From positions 99,623-109,893 of the forward strand of contig DBXO01000013.1 of the NCBI GenBank assembly GCA_002309635.1: DNA of 10,271 nucleotides, given 5' to 3'. Below are positions 1 to 6,412 of this stretch, in pieces (the stretch's first letter is position 1; each line of letters opens with the position of its first letter). This DNA is from Ruminococcus flavefaciens (GTDB taxonomy: Bacteria > Bacillota > Clostridia > Oscillospirales > Ruminococcaceae). The notes beneath the pieces were generated by a model, which saw only the letters and a program-made list of their open reading frames with translations, had not been told where the DNA came from and searched no databases. A program made the translations under genes and the position numbers.

Positions 1-1
1 G

Positions 2-1630
2 GCTGCCGCCGTTTCGGCTTTCACAGCCTGCGATAAAAAGAACAAAATGACCGCTTCGGTGCCTATTATCGTCGAGTCGGTATCCGACCCGGCCACAGAA
101 CCCGATACTACTCTCCCCGTAGAGACCTACCCCGACTATCCAGTGACCTATCCAGAGATAGAAAAACAGACGGCAGGCAATCTCTATGAAGCAGAGAACG
201 GCGAGCTAAAAGGCGGTGCAAGAACTGCCTTTGATCTGCCCGAATTCAGCGGCGACGGCTACGTTACAGGCTTCGGCAGCGAGGGCAAGGCTTCGGTTGT
301 GTTCGATATCGATGTGCCTACCAATCAGCACTACGACCTGTCGTTCAATATCTCGTCCGAACAGGCTGTAAACTGCCGCATAACTCTCGGCGGTCAGCAG
401 CTTACGATATTCAGGACCACAGGAAACGGCAAATTCACATATATCACCCTCTACGGTGTATTCCTCACAAAGGGCATGCAAAAACTTGAAATTACTCCGG
501 AAAACGGCGATATGTGCCTTGATTATCTTAAAATAGAGAACAATACCTCCCTCAGCGATATAAGCTACGACGCAAAGGGAGAACTTGTAAACAAGAATGC
601 GGGCGAATCAGCAAAGGAGCTCATGAGCTTTCTGTCAGACAACTACGGAAAGCACATGATAACGGGTCAGTACGCCTACGGCGGAAATAATTCAGAGCTT
701 GACCTGATATACCGTACTACCGGAAAATACCCCGTTATACGCTTCTCCGAGACTGATGTCCCTGACGAGAGCTTCGACGAAAGCTTCAGGGAGATAGACG
801 CTGCGGCAGAATGGTACCTAAACGGCGGTATTTCCTGCATAAGCTGGTACTGGAAGGCTCCCTCCGATACAAAGAGCAGTATCCGCACCGAGGAGACGGA
901 CTTTGACCTTTCAAAGGCTGTCACCACCATAAATCTTGCGGAGCTCACCGAAGAGGAGATACGAGAGCTTTACAGCAAGGGCAATATTTCCAGGGAATGC
1001 TACGGTCTCATACTTGATATAGACAATATGGCCGGTCAGCTTACATCACTGAAAAACCGCGGAGTACCCGTACTCTGGAGACCTCTCCCCGAGGGCTGCG
1101 GAAGCTGGTACTGGTGGGGCTCAAAGGGCGACAAGCCATATAAATGGCTGTGGCAGCTGATATATGACCGCTTTACCAAATATTTCGAGCTTGACAACCT
1201 TATATGGATATGGAACGGTCAGAGCGAAAGCTCCATTGTGGACAGGCGTACCTTTGATATCGCCTCCGTGGACCTCTACCTCAACAATGAAAAGGACTAC
1301 GGTCACAGATACTATGAGGAATTCGCAGCCGTTCAGAAATTCGTGGGCACAGACAAGCTGCTGGCTATCAGCGAATGCGGAAGCGTTCCCGATATTGACG
1401 CGGCTTTCCGCGATAACGCAGTATGGTCATTCTTCGGTGTATGGTACGGAAAGTACATACAGAACGAGGAGGGCGGATACAGCGAGGAATTCACCGGCAA
1501 GGAGGCTCTTATAAGAGCCTATAACTCAGACGGAGCCCTCACGCTTGACGAATACAGAAAGCTGAGAGGTTTCGGCGAAGACGAACATGAAAAGACTGAG
1601 GATACCACCAAGGAGGATAAGGATGAATGA
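2..1630 (+). CDS. Lipoprotein beta-mannanase: CBM35-like module plus GH26 catalytic domain (5' end off window)
   Basis: This is a probable surface-anchored endo-beta-1,4-mannanase that would cut mannan or glucomannan outside the cell. The reading frame is open to the left edge, and its first visible residues end in AFTAC followed by DKKNK. That is the end of a lipoprotein signal peptide, so the ATG at 47 is internal. A Pro/Thr/Glu linker leads to a beta-rich module (about nt 182-545, starting YEAENG and ending DYLKIEN) typical of CBM35/CBM6-like sugar-binding domains. The GH26 domain follows (about nt 608-1560) with MITGQYAYGG, RPLPEG then WYWWG, and ISECGSVPD. By family precedent the acid/base is the Glu at nt 1091 and the nucleophile the Glu at nt 1373. 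The His that normally precedes the acid/base is Pro here. The C-terminal tail is very acidic and there is no dockerin. The stop overlaps the next gene by 8 bases. The family call is firm; mannan as substrate is inferred from the family. Confidence 0.9.
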   Translation, partial: AAAVSAFTACDKKNKMTASVPIIVESVSDPATEPDTTLPVETYPDYPVTYPEIEKQTAGNLYEAENGELKGGARTAFDLPEFSGDGYVTGFGSEGKASVVFDIDVPTNQHYDLSFNISSEQAVNCRITLGGQQLTIFRTTGNGKFTYITLYGVFLTKGMQKLEITPENGDMCLDYLKIENNTSLSDISYDAKGELVNKNAGESAKELMSFLSDNYGKHMITGQYAYGGNNSELDLIYRTTGKYPVIRFSETDVPDESFDESFREIDAAAEWYLNGGISCISWYWKAPSDTKSSIRTEETDFDLSKAVTTINLAELTEEEIRELYSKGNISRECYGLILDIDNMAGQLTSLKNRGVPVLWRPLPEGCGSWYWWGSKGDKPYKWLWQLIYDRFTKYFELDNLIWIWNGQSESSIVDRRTFDIASVDLYLNNEKDYGHRYYEEFAAVQKFVGTDKLLAISECGSVPDIDAAFRDNAVWSFFGVWYGKYIQNEEGGYSEEFTGKEALIRAYNSDGALTLDEYRKLRGFGEDEHEKTEDTTKEDKDE

Positions 1631-2930
1631 TGAACTTACTCTCATAAGACCTGATTCCGAAACTCAGAAGGAGCTTACCGAAAAAATGCTGACTGCGGTC
1701 ACAAGAAACGACCATAACACTGTCAGCTTCAAAATGTGGGATGCTCTTGTGCTTCTGCCCTTTTCACAGCCAGAGGATATATTCCTGTTCATGGAGGAGG
1801 ATTTCTCCATGTACTATACGGGAAACAAGACCTTCACCGAGCTGCGTACCGAAGCGCAGAAGGCTGCCGAAAAGAAATACGCCCTCAAGGGCAATGTTAC
1901 TCTCGAAAAGATATACGATATATTCGTAAAGCTCAGCGGAGTCTCCCCATCATGCAGGGAAAAGCTGCTGACAAGAGAGTGCGACCTGATACACCATTTT
2001 GCATTCCCCAGAAAAACGGGAAAGCTCCTGTTTGAAAAGGCGAGACACTGCAAAAATAAGATACTGATAGTATCGGATTCCTACTATCCCCGCGATATCG
2101 TTGTAAAGATACTCTGCGACTGCGGCTACGGCGAGTACAGCTCCCTGATCATACCCGCAGAGCATAATATCCCCGATTCTGCGGATACGGGATTCCTTGA
2201 CATAGTCATAAAAAAATCGGAACAGAATGCGGACAATATACTCCACATCGGCGGAGACCTCTCCAGGGACGTGGAAGCCCCGATACGAAAGGGAATGAAG
2301 GCTCTGCTTCTGCAGCCTGTACTGCCCCTTATGGTAAGGTCGGGCAGACTGCGCGGTTATATCGAGGAGGAGCACCTCTACGATATCGACGAACCGCAGT
2401 TCATGGCACTCAGATGTTCTCTTGCACTGTATGCCGCCTACGGTTTTGACGCTCCGCAGAACAAGAAGCCGAAAAGCGATTTCTGCGACGATGAGTACAT
2501 GATGGGCTTTATCATACTGGGTCCGCTTTGCTTCATCAAGGACTTCGCTCCCACCGAAATGCAGTCCGGACTCATAAAGGCTATGGAAAAGGATCAGAAG
2601 ATCATGGACGGCAAGCTCGATTTTGAAAAGCTGCTGTACCACCATTTCGGGGATTTCATCGGGAAATACGGCGGCGAAGGCTGTCAGCTGGCGCTGGATT
2701 TTCTCGAAAAACACAGCTATATCGGCGACAGAAACAGGATAATCCCGTTTCTGTCCGATAAAGACAGGAAAGCGTGGGGCAAACCCGAAAGCGAACCCAA
2801 ACTCGCCCCTGTCCATACAAAAAAAGTCAAAAAGAACGTTCTTCAGAAGCTGGCTGACAAGCTTTTCCCACAGGGAACAAAGGTCAGAGAGATGACTGAA
2901 AACGTTCTCACAAGAAAAAAGCGTAAATAA
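1623..2930 (+). CDS. HAD-superfamily protein (COG5610-like) lacking the catalytic nucleophile
   Basis: This 435-residue cytoplasmic protein resembles the predicted HAD hydrolases of COG5610, several of which occur near glycan genes. I chose the ATG at 1623 because AAGGAGG (1610-1616) sits 6 bases upstream; the in-frame ATG at 1587 has no such site and lies deeper in the mannanase. Visible HAD parts are motif II in LIVSDSYYP (Ser151) and the motif III/IV region HIGGDLSRD (Asp212, Asp216). Motif I, normally SFDIFDTLV in this family, reads SFKMWDALV here: Lys37 replaces the nucleophilic Asp and Ala replaces Thr. The fold is therefore expected but ordinary phosphatase chemistry is not. About 170 C-terminal residues after the HAD core are unassigned, ending in a Lys/Arg-rich tail. 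The 8-base overlap with the mannanase suggests translational coupling. The biological role is unknown. Confidence 0.82.
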   Translation: MNDELTLIRPDSETQKELTEKMLTAVTRNDHNTVSFKMWDALVLLPFSQPEDIFLFMEEDFSMYYTGNKTFTELRTEAQKAAEKKYALKGNVTLEKIYDIFVKLSGVSPSCREKLLTRECDLIHHFAFPRKTGKLLFEKARHCKNKILIVSDSYYPRDIVVKILCDCGYGEYSSLIIPAEHNIPDSADTGFLDIVIKKSEQNADNILHIGGDLSRDVEAPIRKGMKALLLQPVLPLMVRSGRLRGYIEEEHLYDIDEPQFMALRCSLALYAAYGFDAPQNKKPKSDFCDDEYMMGFIILGPLCFIKDFAPTEMQSGLIKAMEKDQKIMDGKLDFEKLLYHHFGDFIGKYGGEGCQLALDFLEKHSYIGDRNRIIPFLSDKDRKAWGKPESEPKLAPVHTKKVKKNVLQKLADKLFPQGTKVREMTENVLTRKKRK

Positions 2931-2941
2931 CAGCTTTTTTC
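2914..2941 (+). terminator. Possible weak intrinsic terminator overlapping the HAD stop codon
   Basis: GAAAAAAGC (2914-2922) and GCTTTTTTC (2933-2941) can pair into a 9-bp stem with a 10-base loop containing the stop codon. The six-T run sits inside the stem, not after it, and there are only three G-C pairs. Termination here would be inefficient. No better terminator is visible before spo0A. Confidence 0.35.
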
Positions 2942-3047
2942 AATAATATTCATATTTATGCGACAGCCTCTTTCGACGGGATTCTATAGCGCTTGTTTTT
3001 TGATACATTTCCTGATCAAAAACCGCGTAAATTTCCAAAAAAACCCG

Positions 3048-3076
3048 TTGCTGCTCCTTTTGCGGTGTGATATCAT
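3048..3076 (+). promoter_or_regulatory. Sigma-A-type extended -10 promoter for spo0A
   Basis: TTGCTG (3048-3053, a weak -35) is followed after exactly 17 bases by TATCAT (3071-3076, five of six matches). TG stands at the extended -10 position (TGATATCAT). The expected start site is near 3083. The rest of the 189-base spacer (2931-3119) contains no gene. Confidence 0.6.
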
Positions 3077-3081
3077 TATTA

Positions 3082-3098
3082 AGCGGTCGAAAACCGCT
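3082..3098 (+). promoter_or_regulatory. Hairpin with 0A-box-like core at the predicted spo0A transcript start
   Basis: AGCGGT (3082-3087) and ACCGCT (3093-3098) form a perfect 6-bp stem with loop CGAAA. The hairpin would lie at the very 5' end of the spo0A message, 6 bases before the ribosome site. GGTCGAA (3085-3091) differs by one base from the Spo0A-binding 0A box TGTCGAA. A second one-mismatch copy lies on the other strand at 2972-2978 (TTCGACG). It could be an operator for self-regulation, a transcript-stabilising hairpin, or chance. Confidence 0.4.
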
Positions 3099-3119
3099 GA
3101 ACAAAAGGAGGTATAAAAT

Positions 3120-3875
3120 ATGAATAACAAGGTAAAAGTACTTATCGGCGACGATTCTGCCGAGACAGGCGTAAGCGTGGCAAACAAGCTGCGCGAAAAG
3201 GGTATGTATGCATACACAAGACGCAAGGACTGCGGCGTGATACTGGAATCCATAAAAAAGGACCCCCCCGACGCAGCTGTACTCGATATCTCGTCTCAGA
3301 ACGGCGATGTTATATCACTTATGAAAAGTGTAAGGGAATCAGGCATAAAACCGCCTGTATTCATCATAACATCTTCTTATGACAACGAGTTCATCGAGCG
3401 TCAGGTAACGGAAAACGGAGCTTCACGCTTCATGCTCCGTCCGTGCAGCGCAGATGACCTGTGTACAGCCATAAACTCGGCTCTCGGCGACAGAGTGAGC
3501 AGTCTCAGCGACGACATGGAGGTGGTAGTCACCGACATGATACACCAGCTGGGCGTTCCCGCTCATATCAAGGGCTATCACTACCTGAGAACAGCTATCC
3601 TTTACTCAATAGAGGACAAAACGCTGCTTGACAGCGTAACAAAGCAGCTCTATCCCACAGTCGCGGATATCTATGATACCACATCTTCCCGCGTTGAACG
3701 TGCTATCCGTCATGCTATTGAGATAGCATGGGACAGAGGCAACGTGGACACACTCAATTCCTTTTTCGGCTACACCGTAGATACGGGAAAGGGCAAGCCT
3801 ACAAACTCGGAATTTATCGCACTTATCACGGATAAGCTCCGTCTGCGCTACAAAAGCGCACTCAGAACTCACTGA
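3120..3875 (+). CDS. spo0A: Sporulation master regulator Spo0A homologue with altered receiver domain
   Basis: This 251-residue response regulator is the Spo0A type, the DNA-binding switch that starts sporulation when phosphorylated. The receiver domain (about 1-120) has the acidic pair in IGDDS (Asp11/Asp12) and the likely phosphorylation site Asp56 in VLDIS. The C-terminal Spo0A DNA-binding domain (about 137-250) is very well conserved: GVPAHIKGYHYLR, then RVERAIRHAIEIAW, then KPTNSEFIALI. The receiver is less typical. The near-invariant switch Lys of KPF is Arg107 in LRPCS, and the usual Met-Pro after the phospho-Asp is missing (DISSQNGD). The start is fixed by AAGGAGGT (3105-3112), 7 bases upstream. 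The gene sits alone, not downstream of spoIVB as in most spore formers. Family identity is strong; how it is activated is open. Confidence 0.9.
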   Translation: MNNKVKVLIGDDSAETGVSVANKLREKGMYAYTRRKDCGVILESIKKDPPDAAVLDISSQNGDVISLMKSVRESGIKPPVFIITSSYDNEFIERQVTENGASRFMLRPCSADDLCTAINSALGDRVSSLSDDMEVVVTDMIHQLGVPAHIKGYHYLRTAILYSIEDKTLLDSVTKQLYPTVADIYDTTSSRVERAIRHAIEIAWDRGNVDTLNSFFGYTVDTGKGKPTNSEFIALITDKLRLRYKSALRTH

Positions 3876-3972
3876 TATCTCTGTTAAGCCGTGATGATAC
3901 CGATTTGTATACATCATCGCAGAAAGCAGACCGGCTGCTCTGTGACGAATTTTTTAGCAAAGGAGAATCACC

Positions 3973-4482
3973 ATGGCGTTCAGAAAACTCGATATCAATG
4001 AGCTTTCATTCAATCCCTTCAATAAGATAGGCAAACAATGGATGCTACTGACAGGCGGAAACAGTGAACATTACAACACTATGACCGCTTCATGGGGACA
4101 GCTCGGCGTTCTTTGGAACAAAAACGTCCTCACCTGTTACATCAGACCCAACCGCTATACCTACGGCTTTATAGAAAAAGACGAATGCTATACTGCAAGC
4201 TTTTTCGGCGAGGAATACAGAAAAGCTCTTTCCTTCTGCGGCTCACATTCGGGCAGAGACTGCGACAAGGCAAAAGAGACAGGTCTTACTCCCACAGAGA
4301 TAGACGGCTGTATGACATTCGCAGAGGCTGAGCTCGTGCTTGTATGCCGTAAGCTTTACAGCTATGACCTTCAGGAAAGCGGTTTTCTTACAAATGACGG
4401 CATACCCGCTCAGTTTTTCGGCAGCGACCCCTATCACAGGGCATATATATCGGAAATTGTCGGAGTTTACGTCAAGGAATAA
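3973..4482 (+). CDS. Flavin reductase-like, FMN-binding protein
   Basis: This 169-residue cytoplasmic protein has the split-barrel flavin reductase-like fold, whose members bind FMN and often reduce flavins with NAD(P)H. Typical family stretches are NPFNKIGKQWMLLTGG near the N-terminus, NTMTASWGQLGVLW (about 36-50), IRPNRYTY (about 57-64), and CGSHSGRDCDKAKETGLTP (about 89-107). The length matches single-domain members. AAAGGAG (3959-3965) lies 7 bases before the ATG. It follows spo0A by 97 bases with no convincing terminator or promoter between, so co-transcription is possible. The physiological substrate or partner cannot be read from sequence, and nothing ties it directly to sporulation. 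Confidence 0.85.
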   Translation: MAFRKLDINELSFNPFNKIGKQWMLLTGGNSEHYNTMTASWGQLGVLWNKNVLTCYIRPNRYTYGFIEKDECYTASFFGEEYRKALSFCGSHSGRDCDKAKETGLTPTEIDGCMTFAEAELVLVCRKLYSYDLQESGFLTNDGIPAQFFGSDPYHRAYISEIVGVYVKE

Positions 4483-4588
4483 TATAACAGGAATATAGAA
4501 ATTATACAGACAGATAATACATCTGCATATTGATTTGTTTTATAAAACACTGAGCACTGACATTATTTTACTCATGGGAGTGATATTA

Positions 4589-4795
4589 ATGAAAAAAGAT
4601 ATATTTAAAGAAGTTGCCCGCAAAAACGGCGTAACTGAAGAAGAAGTAAGAAGCGAGATCGAAAAATCCATCGCCGAAGCTTGCAAGGATCCCAATGCTC
4701 CCATAAATAAAATAGGCAAGAACGGAAAGGTCCCCACACCCGAAGAGGTAATGGAGCACGTATTAAAAGAACTCGCAAAAGCTAATATGAGCTGA
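4589..4795 (+). CDS. Small Spo0A C-terminal-domain-like protein, 68 residues
   Basis: The start is MKKDIFKEVARKNG at 4589, with GGGAGTG (4576-4582) as the ribosome site; an in-frame ATG at 4535 has none. The protein is short, charged and mostly helical in character, with no signal peptide or membrane segment. VTEEEVRSEIEKSIAEA followed by GKVPTPEEVMEHVLKEL lines up with RVERAIRHAIEIAW and GKPTNSEFIALITDKL in the Spo0A homologue 0.7 kb upstream, in order. I also recall small clostridial proteins of this build being annotated as Spo0A C-terminal-domain proteins. It lacks the first part of that domain, so it may not bind DNA as Spo0A does. It could modulate Spo0A or be an unrelated helical regulator. 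Function is not established. Confidence 0.72.
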   Translation: MKKDIFKEVARKNGVTEEEVRSEIEKSIAEACKDPNAPINKIGKNGKVPTPEEVMEHVLKELAKANMS

Positions 4796-4841
4796 AATAA
4801 AAAGCACCTATCATATAAGACAGATACTCATATAGTAAATC

Positions 4842-4881
4842 TGCCCCGAAGCGTTTCAAAGCGCTTCGGGGCATTGTTTTT
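4842..4881 (+). terminator. Strong intrinsic terminator after the Spo0A_C-like gene
   Basis: A 12-bp perfect stem pairs TGCCCCGAAGCG (4842-4853) with CGCTTCGGGGCA (4862-4873) around an 8-base loop. It is followed by TTGTTTTT. It closes the rightward group of genes. Confidence 0.92.
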
Positions 4882-4910
4882 ACATGTCTGCCAAGATAAA
4901 TCAGAATTAC

Positions 4911-4954
4911 AAAAAACGATCCCCTTGCCGACCGTGAGTTGTCCGCAAGGGGAT
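4911..4954 (-). terminator. Intrinsic terminator of rpsT
   Basis: ATCCCCTTGC (4919-4928) pairs with GCAAGGGGAT (4945-4954), and GAC/GTC can pair further inside the loop. On the minus strand the stem is followed by ATCG-free T-rich sequence: the six A's at 4911-4916 read as the U tract. It lies about 30 bases past the rpsT stop. Confidence 0.88.
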
Positions 4955-4984
4955 TTTCAATTCTTATATGATCAAAGAGACCGA

Positions 4985-5245
4985 TTATTCAGCAGCATTG
5001 AGCTTCTTAGCGAGCTGAGACTTCTTTCTTGCAGCCTTATTCTTGTGCATAAGACCCTTTGCGCAAGCCTGATCAACTCTCTTGATAGCAACCTTGATAG
5101 CCTCTGCCTTATCAGCAGCACCTGTTGCTACAGCTGCATCAGCCTTCTTGAGAACAGTCTTGAGATTAGACTTTCTTGCCTTGTTGGCAGCAGCCTTTGT
5201 TGCATTGACCTTTACTCTCTTCTTTGCAGACTTAATGTTTGGCAT
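4985..5245 (-). CDS. rpsT: 30S ribosomal protein S20
   Basis: This 86-residue, very basic, Ala/Lys-rich protein is S20, a primary binder of 16S rRNA in the small ribosomal subunit. The N-terminus MPNIKSAKKRVK and the conserved KGLMHKNKAARKKSQL stretch near the C-terminus are diagnostic, and the length is normal. The start at 5245 is set by a consensus AAGGAGGT (5253-5260 on the plus map) 7 bases upstream. The gene is monocistronic, with its own promoter and terminator. Its codons lean to GCT, GGT, AAG and CTC, as expected of a highly expressed gene. Confidence 0.97.
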   Translation of the reverse strand: MPNIKSAKKRVKVNATKAAANKARKSNLKTVLKKADAAVATGAADKAEAIKVAIKRVDQACAKGLMHKNKAARKKSQLAKKLNAAE

Positions 5246-5266
5246 TCTGTTACACCTCCTTGAATT

Positions 5267-5291
5267 ATGCGAACCGAATAATCGTCCGCAT
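5267..5291 (-). promoter_or_regulatory. rpsT leader hairpin next to the ribosome site
   Basis: On the minus-strand RNA, ATGCGGAC pairs with GTTCGCAT (one G-U pair) around a 9-base loop. The hairpin ends 6 bases before the Shine-Dalgarno sequence. It could take part in feedback control of S20 translation. This is inferred from position only. Confidence 0.45.
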
Positions 5292-5332
5292 TTTACAGAT
5301 AATAGGAGCAAACACGGGTTAGTTCACTCCCT

Positions 5333-5355
5333 GACAGCTGCAACGCACAGCTGTC
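5333..5355 (-). promoter_or_regulatory. rpsT leader 5' hairpin
   Basis: GACAGCTG (5333-5340) and CAGCTGTC (5348-5355) form a perfect 8-bp stem with a 7-base loop. It lies about 11 bases after the predicted rpsT start site. No U tract follows on the minus strand, so it is not a simple terminator. Confidence 0.5.
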
Positions 5356-5372
5356 CTACTGAGACAAATATA

Positions 5373-5401
5373 ATTATAGCATTTTTCAACAGTATTTTCA
5401 A
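5373..5401 (-). promoter_or_regulatory. Strong sigma-A promoter of rpsT
   Basis: Read on the minus strand, TTGAAA (5396-5401) is followed after exactly 17 bases by a perfect TATAAT (5373-5378). This predicts a start near 5366 and a leader of about 120 bases. Confidence 0.85.
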
Positions 5402-5472
5402 TAGTTAAAAGTGAAATAATCCTCAGAAATATTTTCCACAATTAAAGCACAATGCACAATATGGAGGGATCT

Positions 5473-6318
5473 ATGAATATTCGCACCGATCTGGCACTTG
5501 AAAGCATTTCCGCCGGCGACCTGCCCGAAGGCGTTCACATAAAGACGCGGGGCAGAGCCTTCTCCATTACGGAGATAGTCATAGACGATGACAGCTGCCT
5601 TTCCACCATAGGCAAGGACAGGGGACGCTACATCACTCTTGAGGGCAGCAGTCTGAGCCGATTTTCCGACGATTATCAGCTCATGGCACAGGAGCTTGCA
5701 CAGGAGCTGGAGCAGCTCGTTCCCGACGGGGAGGTCCTTGTGGTGGGACTTGGCAATAATGATATAACTCCCGACGCAATAGGTCCGCAGACCGCCTCAA
5801 AGGTGCTTGCTACGCGGCACCTCAGCAGCAGTGACGACCTCTGCGGTGAGTTTTTCACTTCCCTCCGCCGCGTCAGCGCCTTTGCAGGGGGAGTTATGGG
5901 ACAGACGGGCATCGAGACCGCCGAGATAGTCCGCGCTATAACATCGGAGCTCCAGCCTGCCGCCATAATCGCCATAGACGCACTTGCCTGCACTGATATA
6001 AGCCGTCTCGGCACTACGATACAACTGACGGATACGGGTATTTCTCCGGGGAGCGGTGTATCCAACCGCCGCATGGAGCTTTCGGAAAAGCTTTTCGGCA
6101 TACCCGTTATCGCTGTGGGAGTTCCCACCGTTGTGGATATGCATACCATTGTAAGAAGTCTCACAGGGCGCAGAATAAAAGGGGAGCTGCCCAATATGAT
6201 GGTAACTCCCCGTGATATCGACCGCCTGACCGAAAGAGCTTCTCAGCTCCTTGCATTCGGAATAAATCTCGCATTGCAGCCAACTCTGACATTTGAAGAT
6301 GTAAGAGGGCTGTTTTGA
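5473..6318 (+). CDS. gpr: Spore germination protease Gpr (peptidase family A25)
   Basis: Gpr degrades the small acid-soluble proteins coating spore DNA when a spore germinates; it is made as a zymogen inside the forespore. Family signatures are RTDLALE at the N-terminus, VVGLGN..ITPDAIGP (Asp101) and IIAIDALAC (Asp169). Asp101 and Asp169 match the two aspartates implicated in activity in the Bacillus enzyme. MGQTGIETAEIV and VGVPTVVDM are also typical. I take the ATG at 5473, 281 residues, because GGAGG (5463-5467) lies 5 bases upstream. In-frame ATGs at 5452 and 5461 have no site but would give a propeptide nearer the Bacillus length. The 227-base spacer to rpsT holds the rpsT promoter and leader; no clear forespore sigma promoter is visible for gpr. 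No terminator is evident downstream. Its presence implies a lineage that sporulates or did so. Confidence 0.93.
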   Translation: MNIRTDLALESISAGDLPEGVHIKTRGRAFSITEIVIDDDSCLSTIGKDRGRYITLEGSSLSRFSDDYQLMAQELAQELEQLVPDGEVLVVGLGNNDITPDAIGPQTASKVLATRHLSSSDDLCGEFFTSLRRVSAFAGGVMGQTGIETAEIVRAITSELQPAAIIAIDALACTDISRLGTTIQLTDTGISPGSGVSNRRMELSEKLFGIPVIAVGVPTVVDMHTIVRSLTGRRIKGELPNMMVTPRDIDRLTERASQLLAFGINLALQPTLTFEDVRGLF

Positions 6319-6333
6319 TTCAGAATTAATATG

Positions 6334-6393
6334 CGCCGTAAGCGGTGTACAGGTATAGGTTTCAGTAATTTCATGAGCGGCATCATTACGGCG
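6334..6393. repeat. Inverted repeat between convergent gpr and DUF2461 genes
   Basis: CGCCGTAA (6334-6341) and TTACGGCG (6386-6393) are perfect 8-base inverted copies separated by 44 bases. There is no T run on either side, so it is not a standard terminator. The 94-base spacer (6319-6412) shows nothing else. Confidence 0.4.
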
Positions 6394-6412
6394 ATCAGAC
6401 TGGCTCAGCCTG

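Noticed and set aside
1950..2816. Long leftward reading frame opposite the HAD gene
   Set aside because: It is antisense to a protein with clear HAD motifs, has no ribosome site, and its composition is that of a shadow frame.
3928..3957. AGCAG/CTGCT stem followed by a T run, as a spo0A terminator
   Set aside because: The stem is 5 bp and the six T's begin about 10 bases after it, too far for an intrinsic terminator.
4511..4548. Short stem CAGAT/ATCTG and palindrome GTTTTATAAAAC before the Spo0A_C-like gene
   Set aside because: The stem is only 5 bp and the palindrome is pure AT apart from its ends; neither makes a convincing terminator, operator or promoter.
5392..5420. GTATT and TGAAATAAT upstream of gpr as a forespore sigma F/G promoter
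   Set aside because: The match to known -35 and -10 sequences is loose and overlaps the rpsT -35 region; not enough to annotate.
5432..5440. TTTTCCACA as a DnaA box before gpr
   Set aside because: It is a lone one-mismatch copy with no partners nearby, which is expected by chance in AT-rich spacer.
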